A stretch of 64,000 nucleotides of DNA from Clitopilus passeckerianus (GCA_944990035.1 CALYLX010000034.1:186001-250000); one strand, 5' to 3'. Positions 32,575-44,001 are shown, counted from the stretch's first letter. Made by a program: numbers and translations. The notes: a model not told the origin generated them from the letters alone.

Positions 32575-35312
32575 ATGCCTCAAAGCACAACGCGTCGTAA
32601 GTGGACTGTTGAGTCCATTCGCGACCTTGTGGAGCAAAGGTTCAAGAAACGAGCATGCTGGTTCCAAATTCAGGTGGCTCAGGCCCTATACGACGGCAAA
32701 GACGTTGTAGGATGTGCCCCTACAGGTGCCGGCAAGACACTTTCATTCTGGATCCCCCTTCTCATGTCCCTTGCGGATGGCGAGGACAAAATGACATTTG
32801 TTATCACGCCACTGAACATCCTGGGCAAGCAGAACGAGCAGCAACTACTCGAGGCTGGACTCCCTGCTGTGGCAGTTTCAAAAGAGAACGCAAACGACCG
32901 GATATTTGCAGTGAGTTCAAACGAGATAAACATTTTACATGCGGCTCATAGCTAGTAGGATATCAAAGACGGCAAATTTCGAGTGATTGTCATGAACCCT
33001 GAAATTGTCATGGTTAATGAAAAGGTTGTTGCATGGTGGAAGCAGCCTACCTTGACCAAGAGAATACTGAACTTCATCCTTGATGAGGGCCACTGCGTCA
33101 GTCAATGGAGCACATTTCGCAAAGAGTATGGACTCCTTGGTCAACTCAGGCTCCTGATACAAAACCGAGTTCCCTTCTATGTTGCCTCAGCCACCCTCCC
33201 TCCTCCCGTGCTCCGAGAAGTTGAAGGAATACTCCGCCTCCGCCCAGAGACAACCGAGCATCTCCTGCGCTCGAATGACCGCCCAGATATCCACCTGATG
33301 GTCCAACCCTTGGTTCACCCAGCTAACAGCTTCCGCGATCTCGACTTCCTGGTATCCCCTGAAATACAGGAAGGTAGAGCATCCCCACCAAAGTTCCTTG
33401 TATTCTTCGACAACACTAAAGAAGCGGAGGCAGCGTGTCATTACCTCCGAGCCAAGCTTCCAGAGTCAGAGGCGTCCAAGCTTCGATATTTCCATTCAGT
33501 CATGACACAGAGTTATCGGGAGAAAAATGTTGAAGAGATCCAAAAGATGATAGCTGTCGGTTTTTGTTGTACCGACGCGTTTGAAATGGTAAGTGTCTGC
33601 TCCAACACCCATGGACACTGCTGACTTGTATTTGCAGGGAATGGACGTGTCGGACATTGAGATTGTGGTCCAATATAAGGCGACGTGCGACTTGTGCACG
33701 TTGTGGCAGCGATGGGGACGTGGAGCTCGAGGCGCAGATTATACGGCTGTTGCAATTCTGCTTGTTGAGAAAAAAGACACGAGGGAGGAGAGAGAGGCAA
33801 AAACTAAGCGTGCCGAAAAACGGAAATCCTCAAAGACGCCGACAGGACAGATGAGAGGGAGGAAGCGTAAGGCTCCGACTTCAGAGCCGGATTCCCAAGC
33901 CAAATCACCCAAGCGTCCCGCGCTCGCTCAAAGAAACTCCAACCTCAATAAAGATCCACCGGAAGCAGGTGCAGAAGAGGTCGACGGAGGTGCAGAGGAG
34001 GTCGATGCCGCTGTTGATGACCCCGAGACGTTCAACGTTACAACGTGGTTGGCGGAAAGGCGGATTGAGTATGGAAAGGGAGATAAGACGGTAGGTGATG
34101 GGCGTAAAGACCGTGGTGTTGTGGAAGGCAGCGCGATAGATGATTTCATCAACCTAGCATCGCTGGCGAAGGGCTCAGAGGACGTCGTTTGCAGGAGGTT
34201 GGTGATGAAGGCATATATGGGAAGTGACAGACCCGATCGACTCGGTAAGCGCTCGAACTGTTTGTTGGCAACTCGCTCACACGCCCTACCTTGGTTAGGG
34301 CTGCAGGATCACCTTCTCTGTGATCCTCTTACCACTGGCGGTTGTTCTCGCTGTCGCCCACGAACGCCCACAATCTGCTGCGACCAGTGCAGCCCAGATT
34401 ACTTCCAAAAGTTCATGGTTGGGTCCCAGAAGAATGTCACACGGAACACCAACGGCAAATCCCAGCTACCGAAGAACTGGACGAAAACTAACACCGACAA
34501 TCGCCTCACCAACGCTCTCATTCAATGGCGTGACGCCATGGCACTGGAACGGTTTGGATGGGGCGTATACAACACCCTCGGCAGCCGCCTGTTAATGACG
34601 GACGACACCGTCGACGCTATCGTTGCGTATGCTCACAACGGCAAGATACATACCATTGAGAGCATCACGAAGGAGACTGGTTGGACACACGAGGCTCACT
34701 GGCTCAAGGACCATGGCCAATCTCTTCTGGCGCTCATTCATGAGCATTACCCGCCACCTGCTAAGGATTCTGCGCCAGCCTCTGGTTCTCAACGGTCATG
34801 CAAGATCTGTGGACAGCCAGGTCATAATTGTAAGTAGCATGCTTCCTCAAGTCTTTATGCACCTCATTTCTATGTTTCCAGGAGCTACCTGTCGAATTTA
34901 CTGCAAGTACTGCGAAGCCTCTCAAGAGAAATGTGGGCACAGCTCACAGACTTGCCCATCCCTCAACTTGTCCACACCCTATCGATCATCCGCTATTTGC
35001 TCACCTGCAAAAGGTATACCAAACACCTCACAAACGCCTCTGCGCTCTCGCGTAACAAATGACGAAAACATACCGCCCGTCGACCCACCAACAGTCGCAA
35101 TTCCACGTCACTATCAATACCTAGTGGATCGAACGCCCACGACTCCTTCCGCACCTACAACAGCCAACCGTTATTTATATTCGCCATATCTACTCGCTCG
35201 TCCATCGTATTATCTACCTACAGGTCCGCCATCAAGTCAGCATCATCATACGCCTCACGATCAAGGACATCTTCCACCGCATCCTCCCTCTCCTCTGTAC
35301 CGTCGCTCGTAA
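32575..35312 (+). CDS. RecQ-like DEAH-box helicase with zinc-binding tail (transposon gene)
   Basis: ATP-dependent helicase of RecQ type. Exons 32575-32910, 32959-33588, 33638-34829 and possibly 34882-35312. Motif I is APTGAGKT (about 32716-32739), motif II reads DEGHCVSQW where RecQ has D-E-A-H-C-V-S-Q-W, motif III VASAT, motif V GMDVSDIEIVVQY, motif VI QRWGRGARG. A Lys/Arg-rich linker follows, then a Cys-rich segment (CDPLTTGGCSRCRPRTPTIC) like a RecQ zinc region, and near the end CKICGQPGHN, the first part of a CCHC knuckle whose remaining Cys residues lie in exon 4. The exon 3-4 junction would create T|GA, a stop, where Arg (C|GA) is expected; without splicing translation stops at 34835-34837. 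The core helicase looks usable; the tail is probably lost. Confidence 0.83.
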
Positions 35313-37841
35313 GTGTTACATTTGACGTGTCTTTGAATGGCTTGCTCATGCCAATTGCCATTGCGTCAGGTAATGCATAATTTGTAGTTCGTCCAGGAAT
35401 ATATTCATTTGGTCTTGCCTCGTGTATGTGGAGTTGGAGCCTCTTGAATGTCGCCTCCATGTTCGGTGATGAGTGGCGGATAGTTCTGTTATCAAGATGG
35501 AACATATTTTCAAACTGGAGCCGTAAATTCTTGTACACCTCAATGAGCACTGACTCCTCAAGAATTCGACTTTTCTGGTGGTTAGAATACTTTCCGCCAT
35601 GTATTCTCTAGCCAAAGTGTGAGTACATCATTTCCCTAACCCTGAATGATTACTGACCTTGATAAAGAGGTTGTTGTGTTCGACGAGCCAGTCTATGCCA
35701 CGAAAGCAACCTTTTCGCCCCGTCGGATTGCAAAGAATGTTCATTCGGATGGCACGACTGAGACCCTTAGGATAATGAAAGTGTACGTTCTCCAGATATC
35801 GTCGCATCTCCAAGGCATACTTATGTTTGCCGCAGCCTTGAAAGATATACATCCACGGGACAAATAGGACTTCAACACGCCCAATGTCACCATGGTTGAG
35901 TGCGTAAGACATTTCCTCATACCAGAGAAAATAGTCGTGCAGTAGCAGCGTGTTCTCCTGTTGCATGTCTCTGTCATCGTCGTCCTTTCGGCGTAGAGAC
36001 GAGAGGTGATGAGGTGGCGGTGCATACTTGCGAGCGAGCTCGTCTGCAAGTTTCTCAACCTCTTCCCAGGTTGGTTCCGAGGCTGCAAACTCCTCGAGAG
36101 ACTTGTGTTTCTTTTCCGTAGCCGTGATGATCCGTGTCCATGCGTCGAGACGGAGCACTGTCCCCACATGCTGAATGACTTCGTGCATCTGTCGGAAGGT
36201 GGGTTTGCTTTCTATCTTCCCCGTTTCTTTTGGTCGAAGTTTACTGACATAATCTGCCAGACTAGTGGTGTCCTTTCGAGCATCCTTTGGGAAGATGCAT
36301 ATCTTCCAGATGGCAACCACACACGCCATCTTGAGATGAAATAGGCCCATGACGAAGACAATAGCCTGGAGGCGATTCCAGTCTGATGTATCCTCAGTAC
36401 GCGAGTTGATGAGGCTCCGAGCATGCTGACCGGTGAGCAAGTCCCCAACCACGAGCATCACCATATTAACCGGGTTGACAACTCCAGGAGTCTCCTCGGG
36501 ATCGCCAACTGCCGCTTGCTGGAAAATGTGGTCAAGGGCATTTGCGTTGTCTCCAGGGGTACTGGGCTTGATATCCATGGCACTCATAGGTAGCTGCTCG
36601 GTCTTCGTGATGGGTATCGCTTCTATGACTTCAGGATCCCCTAGGGTGCGTCAAAACTTCACGCGAAAATACCCAGGACCGTGGCTGATCAAATCCTCTT
36701 TGAATTTGTAGGACACGTAACGCTGGCGACGCGTTAGCCCAGACGGGTGCTCCTTCTCGGGGTGTATGGCTATGAGCTTGTCAATTGTCACAGCGGGGCG
36801 ATTGGGCAGGTTCATCGAAGGGTTGATGGCGGTCTTCTCCCATACTTCCTTCGCACAGTCAAGGTTTTCTCGCTTCACTCCGTGATTCAAAGGAAGCATC
36901 GTGGCTGATGTAAGATGGATGAGGGTGTCGGCTGAGGTCTCAACAGTAGGTGTAGAATGCTTCAAATCCATGTCAAGATTGTCGTATGCGTACATGGTGA
37001 GTAAACCGCGCCCTTTTGCTCGTATAGCATGTAACGCTGACTTGGACAGATTCTTGATTGAAGAGTTAATTGAGGTGGACGACACAGAGAGGCCTGCATG
37101 TGCCAGAAATTCTCGAACGGTCTCTGGGGTGCCGCAAGAATGAAGAAAGACCCCAATAAGCCCCTGAAGGGCATTGCATTGTCGGTTTGTGCTATTCGCC
37201 ATGATACTGATACATATGACCTTTTTCTATTGCTATCGGTGAGCAACACGTATACCAGCTTGGGACAGTATCAAACTCACGATTTCAAGCAGTGAATCAT
37301 ACAGCATGGTTGAAGAACTGTAGCTGTCTTTGTTCCCTTCCTCGGCATCTGTTTGCTCGTCGTCGTCGCCTCCAATTGCTTCAGCAAATCCCTCTCGGCG
37401 TCTCCTCTTTGATGATGCACCTGATGTCTGCCCGTTTGCGCGTTTTCTTTTCCACTCCCTCTCCTGATTGACGTCTGAATCAGCAGAGAGCAGCGAGTCC
37501 ATCAGCCGCCACAAAGTAGGTGTCACCCCCCGCATCTTCTTGGCAATCTGGCTGATCTCAATCTCTTTCAGCCTCTTTTCGGTGACATCGTCGGCAATAA
37601 ATCGAAGTTGGTGCCTCTCCTTTGTGAGCTCGGCGACTTCAGCCTTGAGTTTGTCCTCGAATTGTGCGACAGTTCGGCCGTCCTGCAGCAAGGTACTACC
37701 CCAGATAACATCAAGCAGAGGGTTGATTCGTTCAGGGAAACTTTGGCTGTCCAACAGAGAGGTGATAAACTCCTCTGGAGTGGTACCCTCTCGGTCAAGA
37801 AATCCAAGGATAGCTCTAATTTTCGAGTCGGCGAGTGGCAT
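35218..37841 (-). pseudogene. DUF6589 protein, candidate transposase, one nonsense codon
   Basis: DUF6589 family protein, widespread in Agaricomycetes, function unknown. Start ATG 37839-37841; exons 37841-37281, 37220-35658, 35607-35218. The N-terminal part is helical and Lys/Glu-rich with a nuclear-localisation-like KRRRR stretch (about 37410-37396). Family landmarks: QCNALQGLIGVFLHSC, MYAYDNLDMDLKHSTPT, VMLVVGDLLTG, YEEMSYALNHGDIGR, GKHKYALEMRRYL, NPTGRKG, GGKYSNHQKSRILEESVL. Acidic residues in YDN-LD, GDLLTG and GDIGR-VE could be a DDE/RNase H-like set (inference). A TGA at 36651-36653 interrupts the frame just before LGDPEVIE; Arg is expected there, so CGA to TGA fits. Convergent with and slightly overlapping the helicase's last exon. 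Confidence 0.85.
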
Positions 37842-37986
37842 GGAGAGAGTGGCCCTCCCTTTGTGACAGGCAGTCTGTATTAGGTAGTTTTCTATCACGT
37901 GGATGCTATTTTATTCTAAATAATAAACGCGTGGCCACCTTTTCCGACTGCCAAATGTGGTCGAATCTGATGTCCGTGATCAACGG

Positions 37987-38103
37987 ACTGGAAAGTTTGC
38001 CAGCCGCTCGCTGCGCTCGCAAGCAACTAAAGTTGTTTGTTTGGTTCCCTTCGGGAACCGGAACTTCTGCCGAGCGCAGGGAGTGGCTGGTTATAGGAGC
38101 CTG
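37987..38103 (-). repeat. Right TIR of the RecQ-DUF6589 transposon
   Basis: Reverse complement of 32302-32424 with a deletion of a few bases near the GGGGGATG part; followed by the second GAGCAGGCC duplication at 38104-38112. Confidence 0.9.
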
Positions 38104-38592
38104 GAGCAGGCCCGAATTTTTGGCAGTTATGCGGTTCGGAGTCACGTGGCAAACTGGCCTGAAATGTGCTTGGCTGTGGATTTTGAACCAAACATTGAGG
38201 TATGTAATGTTGGCTCCGAGTCACGGCTGGCGTCAGATGCTGTTTCAGGCGAGAATCGTGTCAAAGTGGCCGGTTTCTATGATAAAAAGGCAGGGTTTCT
38301 CGCCTTTTTCTGAGGGAAAAACGTGCCAGAAGGAGTATGACGGGTTTCTTTCGCCGGTTTCCCAAGGCGTTCCGTTGGAAAAAGATCCCGGCGCCAGAAG
38401 TGAGTGCCAAAGGCCTTTGCACTCGTCAAAGCTCATGAAATGATTGGTTTCTGATTTCATCGCTGCAATGGTAAAAATCTGAGGCCTCCGCGATCCGCAC
38501 AGCCAGTCCGCAGCTCGTACACCTTGCTTTTAGGCCACATCATTGTTTATATATCTTCGAGTCTTCCTCGAACTTCGCCAACATCGTGAACC
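38104..38592. other. Region upstream of the F-box gene
   Basis: Holds the right target duplication of the transposon and the promoter region of the F-box gene. No other gene recognised. Confidence 0.5.
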
Positions 38593-39966
38593 ATGGCCGA
38601 GCTACCTGAAGACATCATCCGAGAAATCATCGACCACCTTCTCCATGACAATGCTGGAGATATGCAGACCCTCCGATCATGCAACGCTACCTCGAGGTTG
38701 TTCAGTTCCGTTGTCAAAGAGTACCTCTTCTCCGATATGTACCTTCTGGCAAATCCCCCACTTGACCAAGTGTGGCGCTTTCGGACACTCCGGGAAATTC
38801 TCGATGCAAACTCAAGCATCGGTTCGCACGTGAAGAAGTTAAGGCTTGGCTTCCGTGTTCGCGAACCTCCCGAACATGACAAAGTTCCACCAAGCCACCA
38901 GTCGCGAAGATACAATAAATGCTACATCACTCTAGAAGACATGATGCGTCCATGGATACCCAGCAGAGCGATAAACCTCTCTCTAATTGTATCCGACATC
39001 TTATCCAGGCTGACGCGTGTACAGCATCTGGTATTTCAGTCCCACCCGACGAAGCATCCACAGACATGGGTGTGGGACTTTCCGTACTGGGACAGGTTCG
39101 ATGCAAGGCTGCAGGACATTATCGTCCACTTGATTCGGCGGCCAACTATCCAGAGGGTGGATCTGAGCCCTATTGTGGACTTACCGACGCACCTTCTTGG
39201 AGAAATCGGCCTTAACGTGGAGAAAGTCGAGGTTATTGCGATCGAAAGTGAAAAATCCGCCCTCAGGCGAAACGATGGCCCCAAGATAGCACCCTTGGCC
39301 AAACGTCCGCTTCCTTCTTGCAGTATATCGGGCCATACAGCACGAGCCACCCGCAGCCTGTGTGCAGATCTATTTACTGCGCCCCACGCTTTATTCTCCC
39401 TTCGGAGCCTCGTGCATTTTGAATTCGACTCCACGTCCTGGCCTCACGCATATGGCGGCAACGCCTCGGTCATCCAACAAATTTTGACAAATGCACCTCT
39501 GCGAACTTGTAGCCTTCGAGCCAAGGAGACTGAACTTGGTACGCCTTTCGAGGATAATCTCGTCCGACTTATGATACTGAACTGCACCATAGGATCGAGT
39601 CTTGATCTCTCAAAGACGACCACGCTTACCGAGTTCACTTTGAGTAACCAGTCTTCACTCCCATGGATTACCACGACACTTCAATCTTTTCCCCCTGAAA
39701 ACATGCTACGGGTCCTAAACTTACACCTTGACATGCCAAACCAGGAGGACAACTACCTCGAGGACTTTGATAAAGAGCTCACGCTACCCATAAAATATGA
39801 TGACTGCCGCATTTTCCTTCGTTCAGGAAATGCTCAAGGGTGGCTTGGGATACAACTTCACAGAGGAAATCTGAGGGGTCTGAGACTGGCAAATAATGTG
39901 GTTGTCTCTTTCGACCCCGAGATAATTCATATTCTTGGAAACGCTATTATGTGCGAACTTCGATAG
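38593..39966 (+). CDS. F-box protein (457 aa, single exon)
   Basis: F-box proteins recruit substrates to SCF ubiquitin ligases through SKP1. The N-terminus MAELPEDIIREIIDHLL, followed by TLRSCNATSRLFSSVVKEYLF, is the typical F-box start and the conserved helix seen across mushroom F-box families. The rest has leucine-rich segments (for example LVHFEFDSTSW, LDLSKTTTLTEF, MLRVLNLHLDM) probably forming a substrate-binding solenoid. It is open from ATG 38593 to TAG 39964-39966, unlike the two-exon F-box genes at 50-57 kb, with which it shares the N-A-T-S-R block. No lesion seen; substrate unknown. Confidence 0.85.
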   Translation: MAELPEDIIREIIDHLLHDNAGDMQTLRSCNATSRLFSSVVKEYLFSDMYLLANPPLDQVWRFRTLREILDANSSIGSHVKKLRLGFRVREPPEHDKVPPSHQSRRYNKCYITLEDMMRPWIPSRAINLSLIVSDILSRLTRVQHLVFQSHPTKHPQTWVWDFPYWDRFDARLQDIIVHLIRRPTIQRVDLSPIVDLPTHLLGEIGLNVEKVEVIAIESEKSALRRNDGPKIAPLAKRPLPSCSISGHTARATRSLCADLFTAPHALFSLRSLVHFEFDSTSWPHAYGGNASVIQQILTNAPLRTCSLRAKETELGTPFEDNLVRLMILNCTIGSSLDLSKTTTLTEFTLSNQSSLPWITTTLQSFPPENMLRVLNLHLDMPNQEDNYLEDFDKELTLPIKYDDCRIFLRSGNAQGWLGIQLHRGNLRGLRLANNVVVSFDPEIIHILGNAIMCELR

Positions 39967-41298
39967 TTAATGCAGTCAGGTTCGAAAGTGGCTGAAGGTT
40001 ACATAGATAGGTAAAGGCATGTACACCTCCGTCGTCAGTACTCTTGTGCTCTTGGACCCAAATTGATGTCATAATGTACAGAAATACAAAGAGGGAGCTC
40101 GAAAACGAGAGAGAAAGGAAAACATACGAAAAAGATAAGCCTTGAACGAATTCGGGAATACCTCTGGATGACGAGTTCTGGGGAATTTCTCGAAGCGATG
40201 GGAGTCACGTAGGCATGCTGCGGTGCAGCACCTTTTACACGTCCCAGGACTCCCTTCAGCACTCGTCCATCAGGTGTTGACTGTATAGGACAGTGTAATT
40301 AGCTACAGAATAGAAAAGAAACATATTGTTTGTCTCGAGAGTCCTTAACCATATCCTGCAAAGAATATGATGCGGCTTAAAGGATGGGATAAAAATCTTG
40401 ACCATGGAGAAGCGCAGAACATAAGAATGAATGAAGTGAATAGCGATCTTGAAGAGAAATACAAGATTTGCCGCGAATACCGGGAAAGCTTGATGGTGCC
40501 CAGATGGTGCCGAGGGAATACCGATTTGCCGGGGAATGATCTTCCTCCTCCTACTTCTGTACAATCCCTCTGTACGTCAGGAATAACGCTAAGATTGATA
40601 ATTATCCCGAGAATTTTGGGCCGGTTGATTGTGGCGGATGTTGTTCAAACATTCCCTATGTGCCTCCTGCCAGTGCTTGATCAGTCGAAGTCAGTTGACT
40701 CTGCAGAAAAGCTGTACGGGGGCTCTGTCGTTGATGGCGATGCTTACCGGCGTCGATTCCCGTCGGCCAATGGCCGAAGCCTGATTATTCTGTTCCCTAT
40801 CACTTCAAAATGGCTAGATCAAGGAAGATGGAGCTCCTATGATTGATTTTGTAAAAGATTAGATGACATTTATCATTGGCTAGGTCGGTGCAGAGAAGTG
40901 AGAAATCATGGAGGCTCCGAAGGTGTCGCTTACCAGTTCTTGGCGACGTTGGCATCCAGCGTCGAGGCTCCGGGAGTCCTCTAAGTTCTTTCCCGTTCAC
41001 TCGGGTAACTCCGATGATTGAGCTCTGACGACGCTTTTACCACCCTTCGTCCGCAAGTCCAGCCATAAGGTAGCCCATCACCTCAAAAACAAACGTAGCT
41101 TTGATAGCCTGAGCACACCTGGTCAATCTTGCGAAAGTGGGCCCAATATCTCGCTGTTGATCGTCGTACGCCTTCAAATCGCGTCTTGAAAAAACAGACA
41201 ACGATGGCAGTCAATGATTTCTGTATTTTCAAAGTTTGTACGGTAAATACGTCATCATCGATGTCAAAATGTAACAAGCTCTATCCATCGTAAAAACT
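39967..41298. other. Intergenic stretch without a recognisable gene
   Basis: About 1.3 kb between convergent genes. Only short open frames without domain signals or consistent splice structure. Nothing supportable found. Confidence 0.5.
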
Positions 41299-42453
41299 CT
41301 AATCCAACTCATCGACCTCGAAGTCAAAGGCACGCATCTCCAATAAATCTTCGATATCAAACTCGCGGGCATCAAGTTCGTCAGCAAGTTCCCTCTCAAG
41401 AAGTTCGGCCTCCTCTGTGAAGGGTATTGTGAGCAATTTGTTCGAGAAAGAACGCATCTAAAGAAACATACCATTGGCAACATCGCGGCGGTAGTAGCCA
41501 GGGTAGCCGCCATAAGGCCTGTAACCGCCGTAAGCAGGAGCAGGAGGCGCATAGTAAGCAGGCGCGGGCCTCCTGTAAGCGTTCACGGCAGCGCGGTGCT
41601 CCCAGGTGTTCTTCTCGCGCTGAAGGCGTTGGATAGTGCCGTCGTTTTTGCGGAGTTTCTGCCGGGAACCCTGGAGCTGGTGCTGAAGGCGGCCGTTGGC
41701 GTCTTTGAGGTGCTCTGCGTGTTGGTGCTCGAGCCTCTCACCAGCCAAAGACTGCTGGTGGTTGGCGTGAGGCTTGCCTGGGATAGTGGACTTCTCGCCA
41801 GGCTTCCTCAGTCCCGTGTTGGTTTTGTGGGCAGGACCTTTGCCTTCGGCAGGGGAAAGAAGTTTGCCTCCAGGAGTTGGCTTGCCGTTATTTGTCTTGC
41901 CGTGCGTGGGATGCTCCTGGTGCGACAGAGGCTTCTCGGCGGTGGAAGGGTGCTGGGCGCCAGTGTTCGTCCCACCGTTCGTGGCAGTGGAAGGATGTTT
42001 GGCACCAGGGGTGGTCTTGCTCTTCGGAGACTTAGCACCAGGCAATTTCTTGTCAGTCGAAGCGTGATCCTTGATTAGAGCGTGGTGGCTAGATCCTGTA
42101 GTGTGCTTGGTGGCGGTCTCGCCATGGGTGGTAGACAAGCCTTTAGCATGCGTAGATGGCGCCTTGGCCTTGGGAGCCGCCTTCGCGACCGCACGGAGTG
42201 CAAGCTCGCTATACTCCTCGAAAGCCCTAGCATTTAGGTCGTTCTCGAAGAAGTCGCGCAAGGAGAGGAGGTCATCTACATCAGAGCTACGTCGCTGCGG
42301 GGCGCCATAGAGCTCGTCGACAGATCCGTGTCTCGGAGCGGGCTTCGGAGCGCGCATGACATCTGGGTCACGGAGCCTGGCACTGGCTGGGCGCGCTGAG
42401 GCGAGGGTAGCAGCACCAATGCAGCCAAGAACAACGGCTTGAGTGTACTTCAT
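41299..42453 (-). CDS. Small secreted low-complexity protein, Lys/His/Pro/Thr-rich
   Basis: About 370 aa, two exons (42453-41474 or so, then 41415-41299, intron GTATGT...ACAG). Start ATG 42451-42453 gives a clear signal peptide MKYTQAVVLGCIGAATLASA with a likely cut after A-S-A-R-P-A-S-A. The mature part is hydrophilic: an acidic/Leu segment (DLLSLRDFFENDLNARAFEEY), a long Lys/His/Thr/Gly/Pro region with repeated H-P-S-T-A and P-G-(A/K/G)-K words, a short amphipathic coil (LQHQLQGSRQKLRKND), a Tyr/Gly/Pro-rich stretch (YYAPPAPAYGGYRPYGGYPGYYRR), and a C-terminal acidic end with LEARD-like words (DELDAREFDIEDLLEMRAF). No known domain. It could be a wall-associated or secreted structural protein; this is a guess from composition. 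Confidence 0.75.
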
Positions 42454-42598
42454 GATTTTATGGAAATGTGATGAATGAAATGCTTAAGAGAAGGCGAGAA
42501 AGAGAGCCAAAGATAGACCTGCTACGATGTTGGAAGAGCTGTTGTGAGTTGTTCAGACCGGCTGAGGAACTGGGGAATTGGAATCGGGGGCGCACCCT

Positions 42599-42607
42599 CT
42601 TATATAT
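42599..42607 (-). promoter_or_regulatory. Possible TATA box of the secreted-protein gene
   Basis: GATATATAA-type motif on minus, about 150 bases before the start codon at 42453. It is the only TATA-like motif noticed in the upstream stretch. Confidence 0.4.
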
Positions 42608-43999
42608 CACCCCCTCGGACATTTTGCTACAGCCCGGGCCCGGGAAAACCAGCCCGTCCGCAGAATGGAGCGTATTAGTGCTTGATGTCGCGTCTTGAAA
42701 GTCATGGTATCCAGGGGGGACTTATCCTTCGCCTGCGTTCCATCCTTTTTGATCGTCAGAACCACTGCCAGACGAATTGATCATCATGAAAAAGGCCGAC
42801 GGCTCTCAGAATCTGGCTCCAGACTAGGCCGCGACGAAACTGCGATGAATCACAGAACGGCCATCCCGATTGATGGACAGATGGCGGGGAGCATCAAACT
42901 TCGGAAGAGAGTATTCATCCGTGCTCAGTGCGTTGTGGCAGGCTGTGGGCTAGGAGAACCGGAATGGTCAGATGGCCATGGTGGCTGATGGTGAATAGCA
43001 CAGCACATGCGGTCAGCGCGCAATATTGCGAGCGATTGTACACTCCATGTGTGGGCAGACAAATGGGACTGGAATGCAAGGGGTAATAAGTCGCTGTTAT
43101 GAACAGAGCGCTCTCCCGGAAGTTGCCATATTGAAAAGCTCCATACACCGATATGAGCACATGCATTCATCGGCGATGCAAATTACGCTGAGCCAAAGAT
43201 TGTGCAGCAAATTTGTCCGCAGTCACTGGCAGTTCGATGTAGGGTTTGATTAGAGGTGGCAGCCAGCCGCATTTAGCTGAAAAGATTGATGCTGCTTGTA
43301 TTTAGCCATATCTTCCGTTTCCGTCACATATTCCTTGGGTACATAAACCACACTTACTGAGCGTCTCGCCACATTAATTGGGAATCGTGAAAAGGGCATC
43401 TGAACTTGAAGAACGACTTCGAAAGCAGATGATGAATAACTCCGGGCTTTCGGTTCGTGGTTGTCCTAGAGTACCACCGCAAGTTTCTTGGCATTGGTGA
43501 GCGCTCAGATACGTCTCGATATTCCGTGAAACGCGCCATATGCATGTGGACAGGATTCGTCGTGGAGAGAATGTGGCTGTGAAGCGCTGAGCATGGGTAC
43601 AAACAAACACGGCCAGGCATAAACGATCGACAGAATTGAGGCCAGACTGAGAGAATGAGAGAAGTACTTTCATTTATGGAAGTGACTCATCGACCTTAGC
43701 CCCTTAGAGGCAGACTCTTAGGTTCATTCCGTCAACTTCTCCAATAGACCATACTCTAGCAATTCCACGGCAAGCCTGTCGCTCTTGATCCTTGCTTGAT
43801 CCCCGCCATAGTGATCCGCAATCCACCAGTCCGTGTCCATATCACCCCACTAAACCAGATGCATCCATCGTCACTCCTTGGCAATACTTGATCTCGTCAG
43901 ATGGTGTAGCCAAAAAGGGCCCCAGGCCTCTCATATCTAAGATGGCCCCCAGCGAAGTTAACGACGGCTTTGTCGTGCAGCGGGTTGGACCTACAGCAA
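42608..43999. other. Intergenic stretch without a recognisable gene
   Basis: About 1.4 kb upstream of the secreted-protein gene. Only short frames without domain signals. Nothing supportable seen. Confidence 0.5.
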
Positions 44000-44001
44000 T
44001 A

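Larger units (their letters stand above)
32302..38103. mobile_element. 5.8-kb DNA transposon carrying RecQ-like helicase and DUF6589 genes
   Basis: Ends are inverted repeats of 123 and 117 bases: 32302-32424 starts CAGACTCCTAAAACCAG and the reverse complement of 37987-38103 starts CAGGCTCCTATAACCAG. Directly outside both ends lies GAGCAGGCC (32293-32301 and 38104-38112; a tenth base, C, is ambiguous), a 9-10-bp target-site duplication. Inside are two convergent genes, a RecQ-like helicase on + and a DUF6589 protein on -, whose 3' ends meet at about 35.2 kb. Long TIRs plus a 9-bp duplication recall the Mutator superfamily, but no MULE transposase motif was recognised; DUF6589 is the only candidate for that role. 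The element sits between the URB1 promoter and an F-box gene. Confidence 0.87.

Noticed and set aside
32302..38103. Helitron or telomere-linked RecQ helicase explanation for the RecQ gene
   Set aside because: Helitrons lack TIRs and target duplications and encode Rep-helicase (PIF1-like) proteins; no telomeric repeat is present here, and clean TIRs with a 9-10-bp duplication are seen.
40367..40846. Open frame of about 160 codons between the F-box and secreted-protein genes
   Set aside because: No domain, biased composition without coding character, no supporting splice sites.
41596..42078. Plus-strand frame opposite the secreted protein
   Set aside because: Antisense shadow; the minus strand has a signal peptide and proper splice sites.
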